64,000 nucleotides of DNA, from contig VGBW01000004.1 in the NCBI GenBank assembly GCA_016870365.1, positions 56,949 through 120,948 of the forward strand, given 5' to 3'. Positions 26,827 through 38,031 of the stretch are shown piece after piece. Source of the DNA: Actinomycetota bacterium (lineage in GTDB: Bacteria > Actinomycetota > Actinomycetes > Nanopelagicales > Nanopelagicaceae). Position 1 is the first letter of the stretch, and the number at the start of each line of letters is the position of its first letter. A program made the translations under genes and the position numbers. The notes beneath the pieces are model-generated. The model had not been told where the DNA came from. It saw only the letters and a list, made by a program, of their open reading frames with translations, and made no database searches.

Positions 26827-28740
26827 ATGGCCGAACCTGCCTCATATCGCCCAGAAAGTGTTCCTGATGAACCTGGGGTCTATCGCTTCTTTAATGAGAA
26901 AGATGAAGTTATCTATGTCGGTAAAGCTAGATCATTAAAGAATCGCATCAATTCCTACTTTCAAAAAAACGTAGGCGAGAAGACTTACCGCATGATTCAT
27001 TCGGCAAGCAGGGTTGATTGGACCTTGGTTAGAAGCGAGGTTGAGGCGCTTCAGTTGGAATTTACCTGGATCAAGGAAGAAAACCCCACTTTCAATGTGC
27101 AATTCAAAGATGATAAGAGTTATCCCTATCTAGCTCTTACTATGAACGAGAAATTCCCGCGATTGCTAATTACTAGAAGAACTAAACAGAAAGGTGTTAC
27201 CTACTTCGGACCTTTTGCTCATGCCTGGGCTCTTCGCTCAACCTTTGATGTTTTATTGAAGCTCTTTCCCGTGAGATCTTGCTCAAATAGCAACTTTGAA
27301 AGAGCCAGCAGAGCAAAACGCCCCTGTTTGCTGGGAGACATTGGTAAATGCGCTGCCCCTTGTGTTGGTCGAATCAATGAGGGTGATCACAAAGTGCTTG
27401 CCCAAAGGCTAAGTGATTTCATCTCTGATGGTTCAGTCGATATCACCCAAGGGCTAAGAGATCAGATGGCCGAGGCTGCCAAGATGGAAGAGTTTGAAAG
27501 AGCAGGAAAACTGCGTGATCAATTAGAGGCGCTCGAGCGCGCTAGTGAATCAACTGAAAACGCTCTTTCTGACTCCATTTTTGCTGACTTTATCGCTATT
27601 CATCAAGATATTACTCATGCAGCAGTCTCAATCTTTAGAGTCAGGGCAGGAAGAGTAATTAGCTCAAGATCTTGGATGATCGATCTGGCAAATTTGCCAG
27701 AGGATTCATCGCTCCTTGAAGCCTGTGTTAACCGAGTCTATCAGGACTTTGAGATTGGCAAGGAAATATTAGTTAATCAAGATGTTCAATCGAGTGTCAT
27801 CTCTGATTATCTATCAGAGCGTGCTGGTTGCAAAGTTGTTGTAAAGAGACCTGAACGTGGAGAAAAGAGTCAAATTCTGGATATGGTTGAGCGCAATGCT
27901 AACCAAGCGCTAATTCAGTTCTTAAGTAGAAGATCAAATGATGCCGGCGTCAGTGGTAAAGCTCTAGAGGATTTGGCAAGTGCGCTTAGTTTAGAGGAGC
28001 TTCCACTTCGAATCGAATGCTTTGATATCTCAAATATTCAAGGAACATCAGTTGTGGCATCTATGGTGGTCTTTGAAGATGGACAGGCAAAAAAGAGCGA
28101 GTATCGCCGCTTTGGAATAGATGATAAAGAGAAGTTTGATGACACCAGGGCAATGCATCATGTTATTACCAGACGCTTTAAGCGATATCTGGCGGAGAAG
28201 GATCTAGATCTGACTGAGATTGAATTGAGCGGAGGTCAGAGACCTAAGTTTGCCTATCCGCCACAGTTAGTAATTGTTGATGGTGGAAAAGGCCAAGTAA
28301 ATGCCGCTGCCAGGGCATTTGCCGAACTTGGTATCACCGATATTGCTTTGGTCGGTCTTGCAAAGAGGCTTGAGGAGATCTGGTTTGCTGATCAGAGCTA
28401 CCCAGTAGTTCTTGACCGCCATAGCGAGGCGCTCTATCTGGTTCAGAGAATAAGGGATGAAGCTCATAGATTTGCCATTACGTTCCATCGCTCTAAGCGT
28501 TCTAAGTTAATGCTGGAGTCACTCCTTGACGAAATTCCAAATCTTGGCGAAGTGAGACGAGCAGTTCTTTTGGAGAACTTTGGTTCAATCGCCGCTCTAA
28601 GCAAAGCCAGCGTTGAACAGATTGCTGCCCTTCCAGGAATTGGCCCAAAGAGCGCCGAAAGCATTGTGGCGGGCCTTTCTGGCGCATCAAATAGTTATTC
28701 GGTTGATACTGCGACCGGTGAAATAATTGAGCGTTCTTGA
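26827..28740 (+). CDS. uvrC: UvrABC system protein C
   Basis: UvrC makes both incisions around a UvrB-marked lesion. The 637 residues hold an N-terminal GIY-YIG nuclease (about 13-95: PGVYRFFNEKDEVIYVGKA) for the 3' cut, a cysteine-containing region, a UVR motif (about 205-240, MEEFERAGKLRDQLEAL), an RNase H-like nuclease with Asp399 in CFDISNIQGT for the 5' cut, and C-terminal helix-hairpin-helix repeats (about 565-620, LPGIGPKSAESI). The ATG comes 2 nt after the uvrA stop. Having uvrB, uvrA and uvrC back to back allows production of the whole excinuclease from one transcript. Confidence 0.97.
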   Translation: MAEPASYRPESVPDEPGVYRFFNEKDEVIYVGKARSLKNRINSYFQKNVGEKTYRMIHSASRVDWTLVRSEVEALQLEFTWIKEENPTFNVQFKDDKSYPYLALTMNEKFPRLLITRRTKQKGVTYFGPFAHAWALRSTFDVLLKLFPVRSCSNSNFERASRAKRPCLLGDIGKCAAPCVGRINEGDHKVLAQRLSDFISDGSVDITQGLRDQMAEAAKMEEFERAGKLRDQLEALERASESTENALSDSIFADFIAIHQDITHAAVSIFRVRAGRVISSRSWMIDLANLPEDSSLLEACVNRVYQDFEIGKEILVNQDVQSSVISDYLSERAGCKVVVKRPERGEKSQILDMVERNANQALIQFLSRRSNDAGVSGKALEDLASALSLEELPLRIECFDISNIQGTSVVASMVVFEDGQAKKSEYRRFGIDDKEKFDDTRAMHHVITRRFKRYLAEKDLDLTEIELSGGQRPKFAYPPQLVIVDGGKGQVNAAARAFAELGITDIALVGLAKRLEEIWFADQSYPVVLDRHSEALYLVQRIRDEAHRFAITFHRSKRSKLMLESLLDEIPNLGEVRRAVLLENFGSIAALSKASVEQIAALPGIGPKSAESIVAGLSGASNSYSVDTATGEIIERS

Positions 28741-28761
28741 CACATCTAGGATGATTCAGGC

Positions 28762-29634
28762 ATGGGCCGTGAAATAGTAGTTATTACCGGTATGAGCGGA
28801 GCTGGTCGTTCCACGGTTGCCCATGCTATGGAAGATCATGGTTGGTATGTAATAGATAACTTGCCTCCATCTTTATTGATTCCTCTTGTTGACCTAACAC
28901 AGAGCAGTGATGACTCCATTGCGATAGTAATTGACGTTAGAGGCAGGCGCTTCTTTGATGACTTAATTCAAACCCTAGCCCAGTTGGCTGAGCGAGGGAT
29001 CTCTAGAAGGATGATTTTCGTGGATGCTGCCGACGATGTTTTGGTTAGAAGATTTGAATCATCCAGGCGCCCACATCCACTGCAGGCAAACGATCGCATT
29101 GTCGATGGAATCGAAAGAGAGCGCAGACGCCTAAGAGAACTTCGCTCGAGCGCTGATCTGGTTGTTGATTCATCTCAGCTCAATGTTCATCAACTAGAGA
29201 AGAAGATTGCTGAACTGTTTTCAGTAGACTCTTCGGCTTCACTAAAAGTCAATGTTTTATCTTTCGGATATAAATTTGGCCTGCCAGTTGATGCAGATAT
29301 AGTGATGGATTGTCGCTTCATTCCAAACCCTCACTGGGATCTAGAACTTAGAGCGATGAACGGACTAGATAAGAAGGTTAGTGATGCAGTCCTTAACGCA
29401 GAGAGCGTTGGTGAGTTTCTAGAGAAATATCTGGCTCTCTTCCATAGTTTGTGCCAGGGATACTTAAAAGAGGGCAAGAAATACGTTACTTTAGCAATCG
29501 GATGTACTGGAGGAAAACATAGAAGCGTTGCTGTAGCCGAGGAACTTGCCCGCAGAATCAATGGCAGTGTCATTGATGCCGAACATAGCGTTTCAGCTCA
29601 TGCTATGCATAGAGATTTGGTCAGGGAGCGTTGA
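28762..29634 (+). CDS. rapZ: RapZ/YvcJ-family nucleotide-binding protein
   Basis: A 290-residue P-loop protein of the RapZ (YvcJ) family. Walker A is GMSGAGRS near residues 9-16. A conserved C-terminal domain shows LSFGYKFGLPVDADIVMDCRF and CTGGKHRSV, the latter with the ligand/RNA-binding residues of RapZ. In E. coli RapZ senses glucosamine 6-phosphate; in Gram-positives the role is less clear and linked to YvcK and WhiA, the two genes that follow. TAGGAT (28747-28752) lies 9 nt before the ATG and no Shine-Dalgarno is seen, so an internal promoter is possible here. Its stop overlaps the next start as TTGA. Confidence 0.93.
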   Translation: MGREIVVITGMSGAGRSTVAHAMEDHGWYVIDNLPPSLLIPLVDLTQSSDDSIAIVIDVRGRRFFDDLIQTLAQLAERGISRRMIFVDAADDVLVRRFESSRRPHPLQANDRIVDGIERERRRLRELRSSADLVVDSSQLNVHQLEKKIAELFSVDSSASLKVNVLSFGYKFGLPVDADIVMDCRFIPNPHWDLELRAMNGLDKKVSDAVLNAESVGEFLEKYLALFHSLCQGYLKEGKKYVTLAIGCTGGKHRSVAVAEELARRINGSVIDAEHSVSAHAMHRDLVRER

Positions 29635-30590
29635 TCCAGCCAAAGGTTGTTGCACTTGGTGGCGGTCATGGACTTGCAGCCACCTTATCTGCCTTAAGAA
29701 GGATAACAAGTGAATTAACTGCAATTGTAACCGTTGCAGATAATGGTGGATCAAGTGGACGGCTAAGAAAAGAGTTTCATTCACTGCCTCCTGGGGATTT
29801 AAGAATGGCGCTAGCTGCACTTTGCGCCGATGATGAGTGGGGCAGAAGTTGGGCTGAAATATTGCAATATCGCTTCTCTTCAGAGGGTGAGCTAGATGGA
29901 CATGCGCTAGGCAATTTACTTCTTACCGCCTTGTGGGACCGTGAAAGTGATCCAGTCAAAGGATTAGAGAGAGTTGGAGCGCTTCTAAAAGTTGTGGGAA
30001 GAGTGCTGCCAATGGCTCTAGAGCCCCTAGACATAGAAGGAGTTTTCAAAACTTGGCAAGGAACCCATCTAATTAGAGGACAAAAAGAGGTAGCAGTTGG
30101 AAAGGGGGTACTCGAGGACTTACGTTTGATTCCAGATAATCCAACCCCAACTGCGCAAGGGCTGAGAGCTATTACCGAAGCGGATTTCATCACTCTAGGT
30201 CCTGGTTCTTGGTTCTCAAGTGTTCTGCCGCATCTTTTGGTGGAAAGACAACTAAAGACTCTGGCGGGTTCACCGGCAAAGAGAGTGATAATTCTCAATC
30301 TTGACGCTTCTCCAAATGTTACAGGAAATGAGCTAGCTGGCAGTTCACCAGCAGATCACTTGCGGATATTGCGTAAATTCGCCCCAGACCTAAAGTGTGA
30401 TGTTGCGCTACTAGATAGTTCCATAGCAGCCCGCTCCGATCTACTGGTAGAACTGGAAGGGCTAGCTCAAGGCATGGGCGGAGGGGTATTTGTTGCAGAT
30501 CTTGCATCTCACCCCGGCAGCAATCATCATGATAAGGAAAAACTATTCTTGACTTTGAGCCACATTTTTCAAGCTGAGATGCTTAGATAA
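29631..30590 (+). CDS. yvcK: YvcK/CofD-like gluconeogenesis factor
   Basis: A 319-residue protein of the UPF0052/YvcK family with a CofD-like Rossmann fold. It opens with [18 protein letters not shown], a UDP-sugar/nucleotide-binding loop, then [13 protein letters not shown] and the GNLLLTAL and [16 protein letters not shown] segments typical of the family. YvcK proteins bind UDP-sugars and influence cell-wall synthesis and growth on gluconeogenic carbon. It is not the F420 enzyme CofD, which it resembles only in fold. The TTG start overlaps the rapZ stop by 4 nt. whiA follows after 5 nt, completing the conserved rapZ-yvcK-whiA triplet. Confidence 0.92.
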   Translation: MIQPKVVALGGGHGLAATLSALRRITSELTAIVTVADNGGSSGRLRKEFHSLPPGDLRMALAALCADDEWGRSWAEILQYRFSSEGELDGHALGNLLLTALWDRESDPVKGLERVGALLKVVGRVLPMALEPLDIEGVFKTWQGTHLIRGQKEVAVGKGVLEDLRLIPDNPTPTAQGLRAITEADFITLGPGSWFSSVLPHLLVERQLKTLAGSPAKRVIILNLDASPNVTGNELAGSSPADHLRILRKFAPDLKCDVALLDSSIAARSDLLVELEGLAQGMGGGVFVADLASHPGSNHHDKEKLFLTLSHIFQAEMLR

Positions 30591-30595
30591 CCCTC

Positions 30596-31573
30596 ATGGC
30601 AATGACTTCAGCGGTTAAAGATGAGTTAAGCCGCCTTACGATCTCAAAGCCTTGCTGCCGAAAGGCTGAAGTTTCAGCGATCTTGCGATTTGCTGGAGGA
30701 CTGCATATCTCAGCTGGAAAGATCATGGTTGAGATTGAACTTGATACCGCCCAAGCGGCAAGACGTATCAGGAAAGATATTGCCGACATTTATGGCCATG
30801 ATTCAGATCTAGCGGTAATTAGCGCTGGAGGCTTGAGAAAAGGAAGCCGATATTTAGTAAGAGTGATCAATGATGGTGACAATTTGGCGAGACAGACCGG
30901 GCTAGTTGATTCACATGGACGCCCAGTAAGAGGGCTTCCGCCACAAGTCGTCTCTGCTGGAATTTGTTGCGCAGAGGCTGCTTGGCGTGGAGCATTTCTA
31001 GCTCATGGCTCTCTAACAGAGCCTGGGAGATCATCAGCGCTTGAAATTACCTGCCCTGGTCCTGAGGCGGCTCTGGCTCTGGTTGGGGCTGCGCGCAGAT
31101 TGACAATTAGCGCAAAGGCTCGAGAGGTTCGTGGCGTTGATCGAGTAGTAATCAGAGATGGTGATGCCATTGGAGTGCTATTAACACGACTTGGAGCACA
31201 TGAAAGTGTCATGGCTTGGGAAGAGCGCAGAATGCGAAGAGAAGTTAGAGCAACCGCTAATCGTTTAGCAAACTTCGATGATGCCAACCTAAGACGATCG
31301 GCAAGAGCTGCTGTTGCTGCATCAGCAAGAGTCTCAAGGGCTATTGAGATTCTAGGAGATGACATCCCAAATCACCTACGCGAAGCAGGAGAACTTCGCA
31401 TAACTCATGGGCAGGCAAGCCTTGAGGAGTTGGGATCGCTATCAACACCGCCGATGACTAAAGATGCAATTGCAGGACGAATTCGGCGGCTATTGGCGAT
31501 GGCTGATAAGCGGGCTAGTGATCTGGGTATTCCAGATACGGAGGCTGGGCTCTCACCTGACCTACTCAATTAA
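30596..31573 (+). CDS. whiA: DNA-binding protein WhiA
   Basis: WhiA is a transcriptional regulator of 325 residues, with an N-terminal fold derived from LAGLIDADG endonucleases (about 10-215; [13 protein letters not shown] near the start) and a C-terminal DUF199/helix-turn-helix region ending in [20 protein letters not shown]. It works with WhiB in Streptomyces sporulation and in cell division and chromosome segregation elsewhere. A small streamlined organism is unlikely to sporulate, so a role in division or growth control is the likelier inference. ATG 30596 follows yvcK by 5 nt; ATG 30602 is an alternative. A 142-nt gap before gap ends this block. Confidence 0.95.
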   Translation: MAMTSAVKDELSRLTISKPCCRKAEVSAILRFAGGLHISAGKIMVEIELDTAQAARRIRKDIADIYGHDSDLAVISAGGLRKGSRYLVRVINDGDNLARQTGLVDSHGRPVRGLPPQVVSAGICCAEAAWRGAFLAHGSLTEPGRSSALEITCPGPEAALALVGAARRLTISAKAREVRGVDRVVIRDGDAIGVLLTRLGAHESVMAWEERRMRREVRATANRLANFDDANLRRSARAAVAASARVSRAIEILGDDIPNHLREAGELRITHGQASLEELGSLSTPPMTKDAIAGRIRRLLAMADKRASDLGIPDTEAGLSPDLLN

Positions 31574-31700
31574 TCCTTGAGCCCAATTTAGCTAGGCAAT
31601 AGTTCTCCAAAGATTCACTGATAGGATTTGGCTAAGTCCACAAAGTCGTGGCACAAATGGTCAAGAATTAGAAACTAGGTGCGAGAGTCAAGCCTTCTAA

Positions 31701-33913
<2,213 letters not shown>

Positions 33914-33938
33914 GTCAATTGCCAACCAAGGAGTAGAG

Positions 33939-34718
33939 ATGAGTTCTCGTAAACCGCTAATTGCCGGTAATTGGAAGATGAACCTTAATCATCTTGAAGC
34001 GATTGCTGTCATTCAAAAGTTGGCATATTCACTGCAAGATCGTGACTTTGATGCAGTTGACGTAGCAGTTTTGCCTCCATTTACTGATTTGAGATCTGTT
34101 CAGACCTTAGTTGATGGGGATCGCCTCCAAATATCCTATGGAGCCCAAGATATTTCCCCCGAAAAATCTGGAGCATTTACTGGAGATATTTCAGGGGCGA
34201 TGCTCAAGAAGCTTGATTGCACCTATGTTCTAGCAGGCCATTCTGAGCGCCGAGCAATTCATGGCGAAAGTGATGAGTTAATCAATAGGAAGATGCGCGC
34301 GATATTAGATAACGAAATGGTGCCGATATTTTGTATTGGTGAAGAGCTCTCGGTCAGAGAATCTGGAAGCCACGTTTCTCTTGTAATCAATCAACTCCGC
34401 CAAGGCCTAAAGGGATTTCATAAGCCAGATCTAAAGAAAGTTGCCTTTGCCTATGAACCTGTTTGGGCCATCGGAACCGGCAGAACTGCGACCCCAGATG
34501 ACGCTCAAGAGGTCTGTGCTGCCATCAGAGTTGAGCTAGGAGATATCGGAAGTGATGAAATTGCCCAAAACGCCAGAATTCTCTATGGGGGATCTGTTAA
34601 GTCCTCCAACATCGTAGATATCATGAAACAGAGCGATATCGATGGCGCCTTGGTCGGCGGGGCGAGCCTTGATGCCGAGGAGTTCGCCCGTCTATGTAAA
34701 TTCCACCGAGTTCTCTAA
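33939..34718 (+). CDS. tpiA: Triosephosphate isomerase
   Basis: TpiA interconverts dihydroxyacetone phosphate and glyceraldehyde 3-phosphate. The 259-residue TIM barrel has Asn11 and Lys13 (AGNWKMN), the electrophile His101 (AGHSERR), the base Glu173 ([11 protein letters not shown], including the start of the flexible loop) and the phosphate-binding [15 protein letters not shown] is at about 33927-33932, ahead of ATG 33939. An 80-nt spacer separates it from secG and contains a -10-like TAGTAT (34762-34767) without a convincing -35. Confidence 0.97.
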   Translation: MSSRKPLIAGNWKMNLNHLEAIAVIQKLAYSLQDRDFDAVDVAVLPPFTDLRSVQTLVDGDRLQISYGAQDISPEKSGAFTGDISGAMLKKLDCTYVLAGHSERRAIHGESDELINRKMRAILDNEMVPIFCIGEELSVRESGSHVSLVINQLRQGLKGFHKPDLKKVAFAYEPVWAIGTGRTATPDDAQEVCAAIRVELGDIGSDEIAQNARILYGGSVKSSNIVDIMKQSDIDGALVGGASLDAEEFARLCKFHRVL

Positions 34719-34798
34719 AGGCAAAGAGCGCCTAGATTCGGTGGTAATCACGGCCTTTAGGTAGTATTCGCCTCTTAGCCCAACCAAGGAGAAGATAA

Positions 34799-35026
34799 GT
34801 GTCGCTTGCTCTCTCAATCCTTCTGGTGATAACCAGCATCTTGATTATACTCTTAGTTCTTCTCCATAAAGGGAAAGGCAGCGGACTTTCGGACTTATTT
34901 GGTGGGGGAATGTCTTCAACTTATGGTGGCTCATCAGTTGTCGAGAAGAATCTAGATCGCATCACAATTGTTGTCGGCGGTCTCTGGCTTGTCATCATCA
35001 TTGCACTTGGCTTAGTTTTAAAGTAG
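34799..35026 (+). CDS. secG: Preprotein translocase subunit SecG
   Basis: SecG is the small accessory subunit of the SecYEG channel. The 75-residue protein has two hydrophobic helices (about 5-24 and 53-73) joined by the conserved glycine-rich segment KGKGSGLSDLFGGG. The family's second-helix partner motif LDRITIV is visible. AAGGAG (34786-34791) sits 7 nt before the GTG start at 34799. The tpiA-secG-rbpA order is conserved among actinobacteria. Confidence 0.93.
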   Translation: MSLALSILLVITSILIILLVLLHKGKGSGLSDLFGGGMSSTYGGSSVVEKNLDRITIVVGGLWLVIIIALGLVLK

Positions 35027-35063
35027 CAATGCTGTGGTCATAGTTAGGAAAGGGAGTAACTAA

Positions 35064-35411
35064 ATGGCTGGTGGAAGTGCTATCCGTGGTTCACGCGTTG
35101 GAGCAGGTCCTATGGGTGAGGCAGAGCGCGGAGAAGCGATTGCACGCTTTCATGTCTCTTTTTGGTGCCAAAATGGCCATGAGTCCAGACCGTCGTTTGC
35201 TGAAGATGACACAGTAGTTGTTCCTGCTGAATGGGATTGCCCAAGATGCGGTTTTCCTGCAGGGCAAGATAAGAACAATCCCCCATCACCCATTAAGAAT
35301 GAGCCATATAAGACCCATCTAGCTTACGTAAAGGAGCGTCGCACAGAGGCTGAAGCCAAGAAAATTCTAGAGGCGGCTTTGAGAAAGCTACGCGCTGAGG
35401 ACGAAGACTAA
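35064..35411 (+). CDS. rbpA: RNA polymerase-binding protein RbpA
   Basis: RbpA is an actinobacteria-specific factor that binds the principal sigma factor and core RNA polymerase and stabilises open complexes. The 115-residue sequence shows the invariant N-terminal tail AIRGSRVGAGPMGEAERGE, the core domain with CQNGH and CPRCG, and the C-terminal helix that grips sigma region 2. GGGAG lies at 35053-35057, 6 nt before ATG 35064. Its 3' end overlaps the convergent pgi by 4 nt. This is one of the firmest taxonomic markers in the window. Confidence 0.97.
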   Translation: MAGGSAIRGSRVGAGPMGEAERGEAIARFHVSFWCQNGHESRPSFAEDDTVVVPAEWDCPRCGFPAGQDKNNPPSPIKNEPYKTHLAYVKERRTEAEAKKILEAALRKLRAEDED

Positions 35412-36925
35412 AGTCTATTTGCAGCTTGGAGTAGTTCTTTGATGCCTTGAGTTCGATTCCTTAAGTGGAAGCGAATTACGCTCAATCCTCTACTTTCTAA
35501 CGCCACCATATCACCGAGCACTTGAGCCATAATCAAAGTTTCAAAGCCAAAACCTCTACCGGCAATCGGCCAATTAATCCCACTCTCTGCAGTGATTTGA
35601 ATGAATGAACCTATCCTTGGTCCTCCCTTATGGAACTGACCAGTTGAGTGAAGAAAGCGTGGCCCCCAACCAAAAGTTGTTGGAATCTTAGACTTGCTTT
35701 CAAGAAGCGGTGCCAGATCTCTAATCTGATCATCAACGCCACGGTGGAGATAAGCCATGAGCGCCAGATAACCTTTGGAATTAGAAATTGCTCTGCATAG
35801 ATAGTCCTCGACCGTTTTGGCGACAAAACTTGAGTAGATTGCGATCTCGCCACTTTCAAGCACTGGGCTAATTATCGGCTTTTCTTGATTCCATCTTTCA
35901 AGAAGAGCGCTGGCGTTATCCTTGGCTTCTGCGACATTTGGTTGATTAAAGGGATCTACCTCAAGTAGATATCCCAGAAGGGCAGTAACCCACTGCCAAA
36001 AAATAAAGTGTTCGCCAAGGCTTGCTTCAACGCTATTGGCTCCACTTCCATCAAAGCTGATTACTGGATAGCTCATGCTGCTCTTACTGGATAAAGTAAT
36101 TGGTAAGACTCCCTTGCCATCTTTTCCAGTGGATTCTGCGATTAACTGTTCGATCCATTCACTCAATCCGGTGACATCAGAGGATCTATCAAGAAATCCA
36201 GTGACTGAAAAAGAGCTATCACTTAGGGCTGCAGCAACTTGAGTGACTGCTGAGCCAGCGTTGGTAAAAGAAAGCGATGCTTCATAGGCATCATCTAAAA
36301 GCACGGAGACATCAATACCGATTAGAGCTGCTGGAGCGAGGCCGAAGGCGCTTAGCGCGCTAAAACGCCCTCCAACATTTGGATCGGCGTTGACGACTCT
36401 TAAATTGCTTTGCCTTGATTGTAAATCGAGGGGAGAGAATGGATCGGTGATGACGACAAAGTGATTCTTTGGATCAAGCCCCTGTTTGATCAGCTGTTCA
36501 TTGGCTGATGCCATCTGAGATGCGGTTTCAATAGTTGAGCCAGACTTAGAGGCAATGATGATGCAAGATTCTGCTAGATCTTGACCAAATACCTGCCTGA
36601 CATGAGCAGGATCTGTGGAATCAAGAACTGTCAATCTTCTTCTATATACCTGAGCTATAACCTCAGGTGCCAGGGATGAACCACCCATGCCACAGAGGAT
36701 GAAATCATTATGGCCAAACTCTCTCGACCAAGCAGAGAGCGCATCTAGTTGCGGAAGAAGTTCGCGAGATTTTTCCGGGAGATCAATCCAGTTGAGACGT
36801 TTGGCAGCTTCTTTAGCAGCCTTCTCACCCCAGATAGTTGGGTCGCACTTAGCAAGTCGAGCAGTAATTTGATCTAATTTTTCCCAAAGGCCTCTGCCCT
36901 CATTAAAGCCAGTGAGTTTGATCAT
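35408..36925 (-). CDS. pgi: Glucose-6-phosphate isomerase
   Basis: Pgi interconverts glucose 6-phosphate and fructose 6-phosphate. The 505-residue protein has two SIS folds, with phosphate-binding loops GMGGSSLAPEV and SKSGSTIETASQM, the NVGGRFSALSAFG motif typical of the family, and ADPNVGG. Family signatures near the C-terminus (catalytic Lys region) are harder to see, but the length and the phosphate loops fit. Its start overlaps the tal stop by 4 nt (ATGA on the minus strand), so pgi is the last gene of a tkt-tal-pgi run. In many actinobacteria zwf, opcA and pgl lie between tal and pgi; here they are absent. Confidence 0.95.
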   Translation of the reverse strand: MIKLTGFNEGRGLWEKLDQITARLAKCDPTIWGEKAAKEAAKRLNWIDLPEKSRELLPQLDALSAWSREFGHNDFILCGMGGSSLAPEVIAQVYRRRLTVLDSTDPAHVRQVFGQDLAESCIIIASKSGSTIETASQMASANEQLIKQGLDPKNHFVVITDPFSPLDLQSRQSNLRVVNADPNVGGRFSALSAFGLAPAALIGIDVSVLLDDAYEASLSFTNAGSAVTQVAAALSDSSFSVTGFLDRSSDVTGLSEWIEQLIAESTGKDGKGVLPITLSSKSSMSYPVISFDGSGANSVEASLGEHFIFWQWVTALLGYLLEVDPFNQPNVAEAKDNASALLERWNQEKPIISPVLESGEIAIYSSFVAKTVEDYLCRAISNSKGYLALMAYLHRGVDDQIRDLAPLLESKSKIPTTFGWGPRFLHSTGQFHKGGPRIGSFIQITAESGINWPIAGRGFGFETLIMAQVLGDMVALESRGLSVIRFHLRNRTQGIKELLQAANRL

Positions 36926-38031
36926 TTACTAGCAGCCTCTACATTGGCAATTAGTTCAAGCCAAGGCTTAATGAATTTCTCAATACCTTCCATCTCTAAC
37001 TTATCGGCCACCTCTTCGATATGAATTCCAACTCTTGCTAAATCGCTTATCACTTTGGCTGCATCCACGTATTTGCCGAAGATGCTATTTCCCTTAAATG
37101 CACCTTCATCCCTAACGGCATTTAGAGTCTGCTCCGGCATCGTGTTAACGCATAAAGGAGCAACCAACTCCATCACATATTGGGTGGGGTCATAACTTAG
37201 GTCCTTCACTCCCGTTGAAGCCCAGAGCGGCCTCTGGATATGGGCTCCTAGCCCTTCTAGCTTGCCCCAGCGAGGAGAATTCAAAACCTTTTCAAAATGC
37301 TGATATGCCAGGCGAGCGTTTGCTATCGCAGCTCTCCCAAGAAGTGCTAAAGCTTCTTGCGAACCATTTGATTTAAGCCTTGGATCAATCTCAGCATCAA
37401 CTCGACTGATAAAAAAGGAGGCAACTGAGTGAATATCAGAAATGGGAAGAGATCTGCCAGCTCTCTCTTCTAAGCCCTTGATGAAGGCATCAAGAACCTG
37501 TTCATAGCGTTTGATCGAGAAGATGATGGTGACATTAACGCTTATGCCCTCTGCAACGAGCCTTTGAATAGCAGGAAGTCCTTCGACAGTTGCTGGAACC
37601 TTTATCAAAAGATTAGGCCGACCTATTTTAGTCCAGAGATCTCGCGCCTGAGAAATAGTTTTCTGTGTATCTCGGGCAAATCTTGGATCAACTTCAATAC
37701 TTACTCGACCATCAATCCCATCTCTTGCCCTATACACATCTTGCAAGAGAACACATGCCTTGGTAACATCGCTGCAGGTTAGCTCAGTGATAATCTCCTC
37801 AGCTGAGAATCCTTTAGAAGCAAGTGCTTTCAATTCATCTGAATATAGAGATGAATGCGAGATAGCACTGGAAAATATTGCAGGGTTTGTAGTTACTCCA
37901 ACAACGCATTCTTCGGTGATTAGCGAGGTGAGCGAGCGAGACTTACCGTTATCAATCAATCGCTCCCTCGAGAGATCATCTAGCCAGATGGAGGTACCGG
38001 CCTGAGTAATTTGAGATAGAGTCTTGCTCAT
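36922..38031 (-). CDS. tal: Transaldolase
   Basis: Transaldolase moves dihydroxyacetone units between sugar phosphates in the non-oxidative pentose phosphate pathway. The 369-residue actinobacterial type has VGVTTNPAIF near residues 44-53, the catalytic Schiff-base Lys144 in NLLIKVPAT, and VTIIFSIKRYEQV. The length is typical of the longer form in this phylum, against about 317 residues in E. coli TalB. Both ends overlap neighbours by 4 nt (tkt upstream, pgi downstream), so all three should be made from one minus-strand transcript. Confidence 0.97.
   Translation of the reverse strand: MSKTLSQITQAGTSIWLDDLSRERLIDNGKSRSLTSLITEECVVGVTTNPAIFSSAISHSSLYSDELKALASKGFSAEEIITELTCSDVTKACVLLQDVYRARDGIDGRVSIEVDPRFARDTQKTISQARDLWTKIGRPNLLIKVPATVEGLPAIQRLVAEGISVNVTIIFSIKRYEQVLDAFIKGLEERAGRSLPISDIHSVASFFISRVDAEIDPRLKSNGSQEALALLGRAAIANARLAYQHFEKVLNSPRWGKLEGLGAHIQRPLWASTGVKDLSYDPTQYVMELVAPLCVNTMPEQTLNAVRDEGAFKGNSIFGKYVDAAKVISDLARVGIHIEEVADKLEMEGIEKFIKPWLELIANVEAASK

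Noticed and set aside
28737..28752. Perfect -35 TTGACA (28737-28742) before rapZ
   Set aside because: The nearest -10-like TAGGAT is only 4 bp away, so the two cannot work together; TTGACA covers the uvrC stop codon and is probably coincidence.
29777..30298. 173-codon minus-strand frame inside yvcK
   Set aside because: Shadow of a conserved gene; composition low in complexity and no start signal.
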